The translations under genes were made by a program, and so were the position numbers. 64,000 bases of DNA from Corynebacterium sp. p3-SID1056. Lineage in GTDB: Bacteria; Actinomycetota; Actinomycetes; Mycobacteriales; Mycobacteriaceae. Positions 44,163 through 51,274 of this stretch are shown one piece after another. Numbering within the stretch: the stretch's first letter is position 1; each line of letters starts with the position of its first letter. The notes beneath the pieces are model-generated. The model was given only the letters and a program-made list of their open reading frames with translations, was not told the DNA's origin and ran no database searches. The stretch spans positions 1 through 64,000 of the forward strand of contig NZ_JALXXL010000008.1 in the NCBI RefSeq assembly GCF_025152525.1, written 5' to 3'.

Positions 44163-44963
44163 ATGCTCACCCGCACCCGCCGCGGTGTCGCCGCGCTTAT
44201 CGACGCCCTGCTGCCCCACAACACCCTCACCCCGGAACGCGCCACGTGGGCGGTCTGCGCGGATGCAGCCGGTATCGCCCACTGCGCCGGGTGGGACAAG
44301 GCCACGCTGGTGGCCGAGCCGCTCACGCGGGTCGCACTCGCCGCCGTGCCGCTGCGGGTGACGCGCAGCGAGGCGGAGCGCGCCGGTGACTCCACCGTCG
44401 CCCCTGATTCCGCCCCGGACGCGGACCCGGTGCTGACCTGCTCGGTGCTCGCCTCCGCCGTGGCCGCCTTCGAACAACAACGCGTGCCGCACGCCCCGTC
44501 CGCGCTGGGCGTGGTGTCTCTGGTTGGCGCGCAGGCCGGCTACCTCACGCGCCTCGTGCAGCGCGGCGCCGCGGTGGGCCGGGTGAGCCTTGTCACCGGT
44601 GCGGGCGTCGTGGCCGCAGGCGTTGCGGTCGCCGCGTGGGCGGATCGCCGCCTTGTGCCCGCCACCCTGATCGGCGGGGCGGCCGTCGCCGCGACCGCGG
44701 CCGCGGCAAACGACCCGATCTTCCGCGCCGATACGAAGGACCCGGCCCGCGAGGGCTTAAGCCACGGCGCGAACCTCCTCCTTGGCGCCGAGGGTCTGCG
44801 CATGCTGAACAATGCGGGCCTCGTCGGCAAGGCGTGCGACGCGATCGGACTGCCCGCCTGGGTGGGGGAGCGCGGCGCGCGTGCGGCGGTGTCCTGGGCC
44901 GGCTCGATCGGCCAGCTGCTGCTGGTCCACGGGCTGAGCGCCCCGGCAGCCGTGCGCGACTAG
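44163..44963 (+). CDS. Hypothetical membrane protein downstream of topA
   Basis: 266 residues. It starts one base after the topA stop, without a clear ribosome binding site, so it is probably coupled to topA. It has two or three hydrophobic segments near residues 140-185 and a central hydrophilic part. No domain recognised. The same place in other Corynebacterium genomes also holds a hypothetical membrane protein. It ends in a 4-nt overlap with the convergent cyaB stop. Confidence 0.75.
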   Translation: MLTRTRRGVAALIDALLPHNTLTPERATWAVCADAAGIAHCAGWDKATLVAEPLTRVALAAVPLRVTRSEAERAGDSTVAPDSAPDADPVLTCSVLASAVAAFEQQRVPHAPSALGVVSLVGAQAGYLTRLVQRGAAVGRVSLVTGAGVVAAGVAVAAWADRRLVPATLIGGAAVAATAAAANDPIFRADTKDPAREGLSHGANLLLGAEGLRMLNNAGLVGKACDAIGLPAWVGERGARAAVSWAGSIGQLLLVHGLSAPAAVRD

Positions 44964-46486
44964 GAGCGATCCGCCAGGGTAGAGCGCACCGGGCGGGCCA
45001 GCTGCGTCATCTTGCTGCGTCCGCGCAGCTCCACGGACTTCATCAGCGTCCAGCGCTGCTGCTCGACTTCGTTTGCCGCGCGCAGCGTCGCGGCGTTGGT
45101 GAGCACGCGCCCGGGTACGCCCTTGGCCAGCTCGGTCAGGCGCGCTGCGGCGTTGACGGCGTCGCCGATGACGGTGTACTCGAAGCGGTCGTGCCCGCCG
45201 ATATGGCCGGCAACGACGTGGCCGGAGGCCACGCCAACACCGGCTTCGAGCTCCAGCCCGTTGAGTTCTTGGCGGAGTTCGCGGGCGGCTTGGAGGGCGT
45301 GCGAGGCCGCGTCGTGAAGCGAGACGGGGGCCCCGAAGACGGCGAGCGCGGCGTCGCCCTGGAACTTATTGATCACGCCCTTGTTGCGGTGCACGACCTC
45401 GACGACCACCTCGAAGAAGTCGTTGAGCGCGGCCACGACCTCCTCGGGCGTGTGGTTGACGGCAAAGGTGGTGGAGCCGACGACGTCGACGAACACGACG
45501 GCGACCTTGCGGTCCTCGCCGCCGAGCTCCGGCTTCTCCTCTAGCGCCTTCTGTGCGACCTCGCTGCCGACGTAGCGGCCGAAGATGTCGCGCACGCGCT
45601 GGCGTTCGCGCAGGCCCCGCATCATCTCGTTGAAGCCCGCCTGGAGCACGCCGATCTCCGAGCCGTCGTAGATGTCGACCTGCGTGTTGGTCTCGCCGCG
45701 GCGCACGCGGTTGATGGCGTCCTGGAGCTCCTTGATGGGGTCGACCACGCTCATGATGACAAAGGCGGTACCGAACGCACCGGTGGCCATCGCAGACAGC
45801 GCCAGCACGAACACGGCCGGCTGGAGCTCGCCCGGGGTGTTGGTGAAGTAGCCGCGGGACTGGGCGAGGAACAGCAGCACGATGCCCAGCATGGGCACAG
45901 CCGAGGTGGTGAACCACGTCATGTAGAGGCGCTGCTTGATCGGCGGCTCCAGCGTGGCGTCCTCGAAGCGGCGCGCGAGTGCCGCCGCCGCGATCGGGCG
46001 CACCAGCCGCTCGGCCTGCAGGTAGGTCAGCACGGCGGTGACGAAACAGGCCATGGAGGTCGCGACGAAAATGACCACCGCGAAGCGCCCGCTTGTGCGC
46101 GCGGTGAGCACGGTGAGGATCGTGATGCCGATGAGCCACACCACCACCACGATCATCGTCTGTAACACGGGCAGGCGCAGCACCAGGCGCCGCACCATGT
46201 TCGGGTCGTGGTCTTGCGGCCGATGCTGCCACTCCAGCACCGGCCGGAAGAGGAAGAAGGTGACCACAACGCCCAGCACCACGGCACACGCGACGTACGC
46301 GAGCCCGATGAGCCCGAGCGTGGAGTTGTGCAGCGCCAGCTGTTCGGTCTCCGGCATGGGGATGAAGAAACGAATGAACGCCATGATGGCGGCGGCACCA
46401 AGCAGGTTCGTTCCCAGCACGCTTGCGGCGTAGAGGGGCCAGGAGGTCCCCCACACCCAACGCAAGCCGTGCCAGAATCTGTTCAT
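44960..46486 (-). CDS. cyaB: Membrane-bound class III adenylate cyclase
   Basis: 508 residues: six membrane helices (about 15-245), a HAMP linker (250-300) and a class III cyclase domain. Key residues are visible: metal D334 (FVDVVGST) and D378, adenine-selective K374 (NKFQGD) and transition-state N445/R449 (GDAVNAAAR). It makes cAMP, the ligand of GlxR (24950-25633). The six-helix layout and location after topA match cyaB of C. glutamicum. A TAAGGT -10 lies 8 nt before the ATG: leaderless. Confidence 0.95.
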   Translation of the reverse strand: MNRFWHGLRWVWGTSWPLYAASVLGTNLLGAAAIMAFIRFFIPMPETEQLALHNSTLGLIGLAYVACAVVLGVVVTFFLFRPVLEWQHRPQDHDPNMVRRLVLRLPVLQTMIVVVVWLIGITILTVLTARTSGRFAVVIFVATSMACFVTAVLTYLQAERLVRPIAAAALARRFEDATLEPPIKQRLYMTWFTTSAVPMLGIVLLFLAQSRGYFTNTPGELQPAVFVLALSAMATGAFGTAFVIMSVVDPIKELQDAINRVRRGETNTQVDIYDGSEIGVLQAGFNEMMRGLRERQRVRDIFGRYVGSEVAQKALEEKPELGGEDRKVAVVFVDVVGSTTFAVNHTPEEVVAALNDFFEVVVEVVHRNKGVINKFQGDAALAVFGAPVSLHDAASHALQAARELRQELNGLELEAGVGVASGHVVAGHIGGHDRFEYTVIGDAVNAAARLTELAKGVPGRVLTNAATLRAANEVEQQRWTLMKSVELRGRSKMTQLARPVRSTLADRS

Positions 46487-46494
46487 GGTGTATT

Positions 46495-46515
46495 ACCTTA
46501 GCGAACGAGTACGCT
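46495..46515. promoter_or_regulatory. Divergent leaderless promoter pair for cyaB and holB
   Basis: Only 37 bp separate the two start codons. TAAGGT (minus strand, 46500-46495) lies 8 nt from the cyaB ATG, and TACGCT (plus strand, 46510-46515) lies 8 nt from the holB GTG. TAGCG and CGCTA between them form an inverted repeat. Confidence 0.5.
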
Positions 46516-46523
46516 AGGGCGCT

Positions 46524-47750
46524 GTGAACCTGCCCCAGTTTCGAAGTGTTGCCGAGCGCCTTGCGGATGCGCCCAATGTCCGCGAGGTCATCCTCGCCGC
46601 GGCCAGTGCGGCAAGGGAGCAATCGCTTATCGACGGCACCCGCCAGGACTACGCAATGACCCACTCCTGGCTCTTTACCGGCCCACCCGGCTCGGGCCGT
46701 TCGCAAGCCGCGCTGGCCTTCGCTGCCGCCCTAGTCTGCACCGACCCGCACGAGGTTGGGTGCGGGCGGTGCAAGGGCTGCCGTGACGCGCTCGCGGGCC
46801 AGCACACTGACATCGTGCACGTGGTGCCGAAGGAACTGATTATCAAGACGGATTACATCCGCGAGATCGTCGCCCAGGCAGCACGGATGCCGACGGTTGC
46901 GCCCTACCGGGTACTGATCATCGAAAACGCGGACCGCCTCCACCCGGCCGCAGCGGACGCGCTGCTGAAGACGGTGGAGGAGCCGCCGGAGCGCACCGTG
47001 ATCATCTTGCTCGCGCCGTCGACAGACCCGGAAGACTTCTCGCAGACGCTGCGCTCGCGCTGCCGACACCTCTATATCCCCTCGCCGTCCGAGGCGGAGC
47101 TGGTGAACATCCTCATGCAGGAGGAGGGCGCCACGGAGCACGACGCCCGCCTCGCTGCGGCGACCTCGCTGCGCCACGTCGGCCGCGCGCGCCTCTTGGT
47201 GCGCAGCCCCGAGATCCAGCAGCGCCGCGCGCAGGCCATCAACATGGCCGAGCTGATTTTCCAGGGCGCCTACGCCTTCCAGGCCGTCGGCTCGCTGATT
47301 AAGGCGACCGAGAAGGAAGCAGTCGACTCCTACGCCGACGAGGATGCCGCGGAGCGCGCCAAACTCGAGCAGGCCCTCGGCATGGGCGCGAAGGGCAAGG
47401 GCGCGGCGAAGGCGCTGCGCGGGGCCGCGAGCTCCCTGAAGGAACTCGAAGCCAAGCAGAAGGCGCGCAGCACGAGGCGCAAGCGCGACGTCTTCGACCT
47501 GGTCCTGGTGGATCTTGCCGGCGTATACCGCGATGCGCTGGTGGTGCAGGCGGGTGCCGACGTCCCGCTGACCCACCCCGATTTCGAACCGCTCGCCCGC
47601 GAGCTCGCCGAGCGCGTCCCCGCCTCTGGCTTGGTTGCCTGCCTCGACGCGATCGCGCAGTGCCGTGCGCGCCTGCACCAGTCGGTGACGCCGGCCGTGG
47701 CGTTCAACGGCATGATCGGGCATCTGCGCGTCGCCTGCGGCGTGCGCTGA
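46524..47750 (+). CDS. holB: DNA polymerase III subunit delta-prime
   Basis: 408 residues from GTG 46524. The AAA+ core has a changed P-loop (GPPGSGRSQ, Arg in place of Lys), as expected for the ATP-inactive delta-prime, a zinc-type Cys set (CTDP...CGRCKGC) and LLKTVEEPPERTVIILL. It is part of the clamp loader that loads the beta clamp. The GKGAAKALRGAASS region in the middle is an actinobacterial insert. Confidence 0.92.
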   Translation: MNLPQFRSVAERLADAPNVREVILAAASAAREQSLIDGTRQDYAMTHSWLFTGPPGSGRSQAALAFAAALVCTDPHEVGCGRCKGCRDALAGQHTDIVHVVPKELIIKTDYIREIVAQAARMPTVAPYRVLIIENADRLHPAAADALLKTVEEPPERTVIILLAPSTDPEDFSQTLRSRCRHLYIPSPSEAELVNILMQEEGATEHDARLAAATSLRHVGRARLLVRSPEIQQRRAQAINMAELIFQGAYAFQAVGSLIKATEKEAVDSYADEDAAERAKLEQALGMGAKGKGAAKALRGAASSLKELEAKQKARSTRRKRDVFDLVLVDLAGVYRDALVVQAGADVPLTHPDFEPLARELAERVPASGLVACLDAIAQCRARLHQSVTPAVAFNGMIGHLRVACGVR

Positions 47751-47824
47751 CCTGCCGGTTTATTGTTCTGCTGATTCTGCATTACAATCGTTTTCCGGTA
47801 CAACGTCGCTATGCGCGTTGTCCG

Positions 47825-47897
47825 GCCGCCTTAGCTCAGTCGGCAGAGCGTTTCACTCGTAATGAAAAGGTCGCGAGTTCGATTCTCGCAGGCGGCT
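47825..47897 (+). tRNA. tRNA-Thr (anticodon CGT)
   Basis: Acceptor stem GCCGCCT/AGGCGGC, D-arm TAGCTCAGTCGGCAGAGC, anticodon stem TTTCA/TGAAA with loop CTCGTAA (anticodon CGT), T-arm GCGAGTTCGATTCTCGC. CCA is not encoded. It decodes ACG. Its 3' side borders an integrase remnant, so it is a likely integration site. Confidence 0.96.
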
Positions 47898-47903
47898 CAA
47901 AGA

Positions 47904-47950
47904 AACACCCCCTTACCAGCGCAAACAACGCGCAACGGTAAGGGGGTGTT
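47904..47950. terminator. Long stem-loop after tRNA-Thr
   Basis: AACACCCCCTTACC (47904-47917) pairs perfectly with GGTAAGGGGGTGTT (47937-47950), loop 19 nt. A T-rich tract follows only on the minus strand (TTTCTTT), so termination works better in that direction; on the plus strand it still ends or stabilises the tRNA transcript. Confidence 0.7.
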
Positions 47951-48006
47951 CACGTTAGATCGCTGACTCGCCACTTTTTCTTTCAGAACCGATGTAGTCC
48001 AACACC

Positions 48007-48093
48007 TCACCGGTACCCCGAACCTCCGGCGAGGCGGTTGTAATATTGGTCTGTAAAGGCAGCGCTAGAGTGGCCCGCCGCAAGCGAAGCGTG
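48007..48093 (-). pseudogene. Remnant of a tyrosine recombinase (integrase) C-terminus
   Basis: On the minus strand one frame reads HASLAAGHSSAAFTDQYY, then NRLAGGSGYR and a stop. It holds the tyrosine-recombinase end: G-H-S-S followed, nine residues after the His, by the nucleophile-position Tyr. The frame is closed by a stop just upstream, so only the last 28 codons survive. It lies 110 bp past tRNA-Thr, the classic place of an integrase gene. The rest of 47951-48235 holds no intact gene. Confidence 0.6.
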
Positions 48094-48235
48094 TCATATC
48101 TAGGGACTAACCGCTGTGGCTGGAGGGATAGCTTGGCTTGGTGCTGTTGGGCAACGGGGTGTAGCAGGTATTGGCCCATGTAAACACGACAAATTCCAAG
48201 AACGCGTCGGGTGAGGGAAATAGGAGGCAGATCAC

Positions 48236-48412
48236 ATGAGTGGACGATTCATCCTTTTAATTCTGGCGACGGCGTTGGCTTCTCTTTTGTTCATCTGGAT
48301 GGTGCAAAGTTCGGAAACCCAAATTTCCGGTTTCATCAGTGGAGCGATAGCGGTATTTCTTGCATTTCTTGCGGTACGTGAGTGGAAATCCAATAACTCT
48401 CATCCGCATTAA
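48236..48412 (+). CDS. Small two-helix membrane protein
   Basis: 58 residues, with AGGAGG 9 nt before the ATG. Helices at about 5-23 (FILLILATALASLLFIWM) and 32-47, then a charged tail REWKSNNSHPH. Lower GC than core genes. No family recognised. It is probably co-transcribed with the next gene, 24 nt away. Confidence 0.65.
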   Translation: MSGRFILLILATALASLLFIWMVQSSETQISGFISGAIAVFLAFLAVREWKSNNSHPH

Positions 48413-48436
48413 AACGGCTATCCAGATGCCCCAGGT

Positions 48437-49123
48437 ATGGTTCGGGGCGTAGAAGTGACGCTACCCTGCTTCAGTGTGACTTACACCGTGTACGAGGACA
48501 ATTACATCATTCTTGAGGCTTCTGCCTCAGCCGCTGTGGAAGTAGACGTAGACCTACTTTTTGATCGCTTTAGGTGGGCGGAGTTATCGCTTGGCTTCGC
48601 CAGCACCGGGAGTTCCTTGGACGAGGAAGTCTCTTCGGGGCTCTGGGAACTCAATGACGTCACACGCAACATGAACAAAGAGCTACAAGCTATCCAAGTA
48701 CATGTGAATGTCCGCTCTGCGGAGGGCCGACTGCCCCTTCGGCAGCTCTTCGCTGTGTGGGACTTGGCGCTCCCGGTAGCTATGATTTCGAGCCTTCGGT
48801 CGGTCGCCATGAAGAGAATTTCACGTCCTGGAATCTCTCCTGTACAGCGGGATCCCTTCCCTGATTTCTATTCGCGGCACTGCCTTGCAGATATGGATAA
48901 GGAATCCTGGGCAAGCGCTGTAGCGCTCGTCGATCATGTTGTAGTTCGACACCACACAACTGAGCAAGGGAAAATCGCGTTGAAGGTCGGGGGAGAGAAG
49001 ACCAAAGAAGCAATGTTCTATGCAGAAGGATTCCGCCCCGCGATAATCTCCCGCGATTTTGAATCGATCTTGGGTGATCTTCCCCTAGAAGAAGAATGGT
49101 CTATCGCAGCTATCCGGATATGA
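48437..49123 (+). CDS. Accessory protein of unknown function
   Basis: 228 residues; no signal peptide and no membrane helix. It is rich in acidic and aromatic residues and ends EEEWSIAAIRI. GC is visibly lower and codon use differs from the core genes. The last codons and the 90 bp behind them recur at 49901-50013, so a second copy of this gene's end exists downstream. Its neighbours suggest cargo of an integrated element. I recognise no domain; the start may be elsewhere, because no clear ribosome binding site is seen. Confidence 0.6.
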   Translation: MVRGVEVTLPCFSVTYTVYEDNYIILEASASAAVEVDVDLLFDRFRWAELSLGFASTGSSLDEEVSSGLWELNDVTRNMNKELQAIQVHVNVRSAEGRLPLRQLFAVWDLALPVAMISSLRSVAMKRISRPGISPVQRDPFPDFYSRHCLADMDKESWASAVALVDHVVVRHHTTEQGKIALKVGGEKTKEAMFYAEGFRPAIISRDFESILGDLPLEEEWSIAAIRI

Positions 49124-49210
49124 GCAGGGCATTGATTGCAGCCCTCAGCGACGGGATCGACGCACTCGAACCCGCGAGGCTGCATTGACCAAACGGAGCA
49201 GGCTCCATTT
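49101..49210 (+). repeat. Direct repeat A (about 110 bp)
   Basis: Starts in the last eight codons of the accessory gene and runs through GGAGCAGGCTCC. About 91% identical by eye to repeat B (49901-50013), with ten substitutions and a 3-nt insertion in B. Confidence 0.9.
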
Positions 49211-49228
49211 GGACCAAGGCGGTGCACA

Positions 49229-49266
49229 AACCCCAGCTAGAACACCGTTTTAGCTGGGGTTTCTTC
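49229..49266 (+). terminator. Terminator of the accessory operon
   Basis: AACCCCAGCTA (49229-49239) pairs with TAGCTGGGGTT (49251-49261), followed by TTCTTCGTTGG. A second 7-bp hairpin (GGGGTGA/TCACCCC, 49302-49323) lies after it, downstream of the minus-strand gene. The rest of the 49124-49352 gap is empty. Confidence 0.82.
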
Positions 49267-49352
49267 GTTGGTTTTGTGGGTCGAGTTGCCGCAGGAAATC
49301 CGGGGTGAGAAGTGGGTCACCCCACCGAATCTATAGGCCCTTGAAGCGATAC

Positions 49353-49865
49353 TCAGACCGAGTAAGGGCGACCGTAGTTAATGTTTTCGTTACTACTTTC
49401 AGTAAACGGTGACAGCAAGTAGCGACTCTGCCATGGGCATGGGACCCGCCACAGGTACGTGTTATCGCCTAAATAACCGTCTTCGTTTTGTGTTCCTTCT
49501 CGTTCAGGTTGGGGGCGCACGATTCCAAGGAAATTATCTGGGACGCGGGCTTTACGTCCTACCGGATTCGACCATTGGAGATCCTGATTATAGTAGTCCT
49601 CGTCCATAAATGGGCCGGTAAAATGGATGAGGATTTCACGCGGTGCAGCACTGGGATGAGGGAGATTATCAATGGGAATGTCCTCGTACCAGATATCATG
49701 GTTTATCTGTTTCCCCTCTTCGATCCAGTTGAGGACGGTTGTTTCGTCGAAACTAGCACCTGCCAAGACTTGTAAAGATTTGCGAGAATTGTCTAGGTAG
49801 AAGCGTTTCACATACGCCAGATAGATACGTGGTGGGGGAACGACCCGGGGAGCATTGTCAGTCAT
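49353..49865 (-). CDS. Hypothetical protein between direct repeats
   Basis: 170 residues, soluble and acidic, with many Asn/Asp, Trp and Tyr (for example GPFMDEDYYNQDLQW). Distinctly AT-richer than the surrounding core genes. TAAGAT ends 8 nt before the ATG, fitting leaderless expression. It lies between direct repeats A and B, in reverse to the gene before it. I recognise no family. The size and composition would suit a toxin-immunity or other accessory protein, but that is speculation. Confidence 0.6.
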   Translation of the reverse strand: MTDNAPRVVPPPRIYLAYVKRFYLDNSRKSLQVLAGASFDETTVLNWIEEGKQINHDIWYEDIPIDNLPHPSAAPREILIHFTGPFMDEDYYNQDLQWSNPVGRKARVPDNFLGIVRPQPEREGTQNEDGYLGDNTYLWRVPCPWQSRYLLSPFTESSNENINYGRPYSV

Positions 49866-49900
49866 TGCCTGGAATCTTACAACCTACGCGGGTTGGTTTG

Positions 49901-50013
49901 CTATCGCAGCAGCCATCCGGATATGAGCAGGGCATTGATTGCAGGCCTCAGCGACGAGATCATCACACTCGAACCCTCGAGGCTGCATTGTCCAAACGGA
50001 GCTAGCTCCATTT
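49901..50013 (+). repeat. Direct repeat B with remnant gene end
   Basis: Begins with the codons for AIAAAIRI and a TGA, matching the end of the gene at 48437-49123, so it is what is left of a paralogue. It then follows repeat A through GGAGCTAGCTCC. Its start lies 800 bp from that of repeat A. Confidence 0.9.
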
Positions 50014-50053
50014 ACACCCGACCGCCCCATAAAATCCCAGGTCGCGCATCGCC

Positions 50054-50080
50054 GCATTGTCCAAACGGAGCTAGCTCCAT
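50054..50080 (+). repeat. Third copy of the 27-bp palindromic part
   Basis: 27 bp identical to 49985-50011, containing the 12-bp perfect palindrome GGAGCTAGCTCC (50067-50078). It lies just downstream of the MFS gene stop. The 49866-50119 gap holds nothing else. Confidence 0.9.
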
Positions 50081-50119
50081 CTGGGACGTCACACCCACGA
50101 CGCCGCACACCCAGAAACC

Positions 50120-51274
50120 TCAATCCCCAACAACTCCGCGCACCAGGTACCCGCGCCGAATCTGCGCGCTGCGGATGAGCGCGGAGCACGCGGCCAGCAC
50201 GGCGAACACCGCAAACGGCAGACTCGGCCCGACGCGCGGCGTGATCCACGCGATCAGCGGCGAGATCCCGAACCCGATGTATGTCGCCACGTAGTACAGC
50301 CCGATGACGCGGCCGCGTTTCTCGGGCGGGGTGTACTCGTCGACGTCGAGAAGCCCCTCGCGCAGGCACAGCCCGTACGCCAGCCCGAGCAGCGCGGTGG
50401 CAGCCAGGAACACGGCGGCAGATGGCCGCGCCCCGCCTACCGCGATGAGCGCCATGCCGCCGGTCGCGCCGAGCGCACCGACCACGCCTGCACGCGGCCC
50501 CCACTGCCCGCGCCGCGCGAGCGCCTGCACGGCCAGCGCGACGCTAAAGCCCAGCACAGCGGCCACGCCGGGCATAAACGCCGCGCCGATGGCGAAGTCG
50601 GTGCGCCCGGCCAGCACCACCATCGCCGTCGTGATTGAGGCGAACACCCAAATCCCCATCGGCACGGCAGTCGCAAGCGCCTTGGCCTCGCTGTGCGCGG
50701 GGCGAGCCTCAGCAGTCTGCGTCACTGCAGGTGCGCCGTCGTCGCGCATGCTTATCGACGCCACCATCACCCCCACAGCCATCACAATCGGCACCACGAA
50801 CGGGACCTTCACCGCGTCCGCGGCCAGGTGGGCGACTATGCCGGAGGAGACCGGACCAAGCATGAAACCGGTGGTCAGGGCGATGCCCGCGGCGGTGGCG
50901 CCACTAGCGCCGCGGAGCCTGCCGGCCCAAGCGGTGCCGGCGCTGACGACCAGGCCTACCCCAAGGCCGACGACGAAACGGCCGAGGAGCAACCCATGCC
51001 CGGGGATACCCAGCATGAGGTAGGCGTTGCCCGCGGCTGCGATCACGGTGCCCGCGATGACGGCGGGGCGCGACCCGAAGCGGTCGGCGACCCACCCGCC
51101 GATGAGCAGACTGGGGAAGAGCCCGAGCGCGTAGATGCCGTAGGCGCTGTTGGCCAACACGGCGGAGACGTCGTGGTCGCGGCGTAGCAGCACGAGTACC
51201 GACGCGAAGTGGTTCGCTGACCACCCGGCGGTGATGAGAAACGCCAGGGTGAGCGCGTACGTGGCGCGCGTCAC
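50120..51274 (-). CDS. MFS transporter
   Basis: 384 residues, GTG start at 51274, 12 predicted membrane helices. The MFS motif after helix 2 is visible as GGWVADRFGSRPA. The second half carries another similar loop (EKRGRVIG). Its start overlaps the stop of the acyl-CoA synthetase by one base, so they are co-expressed. The substrate is unknown; drug or sugar export are both possible. Confidence 0.88.
   Translation of the reverse strand: MTRATYALTLAFLITAGWSANHFASVLVLLRRDHDVSAVLANSAYGIYALGLFPSLLIGGWVADRFGSRPAVIAGTVIAAAGNAYLMLGIPGHGLLLGRFVVGLGVGLVVSAGTAWAGRLRGASGATAAGIALTTGFMLGPVSSGIVAHLAADAVKVPFVVPIVMAVGVMVASISMRDDGAPAVTQTAEARPAHSEAKALATAVPMGIWVFASITTAMVVLAGRTDFAIGAAFMPGVAAVLGFSVALAVQALARRGQWGPRAGVVGALGATGGMALIAVGGARPSAAVFLAATALLGLAYGLCLREGLLDVDEYTPPEKRGRVIGLYYVATYIGFGISPLIAWITPRVGPSLPFAVFAVLAACSALIRSAQIRRGYLVRGVVGD

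Noticed and set aside
47955..48179. 74-codon minus-strand frame beside tRNA-Thr
   Set aside because: Its translation has no family features; the recombinase-like peptide lies in another frame of the same DNA, so I annotate that remnant instead.
49893..50294. Plus-strand open frame through repeats B and C
   Set aside because: It joins a gene remnant, two copies of a palindromic repeat and antisense of the MFS gene; not a real protein.
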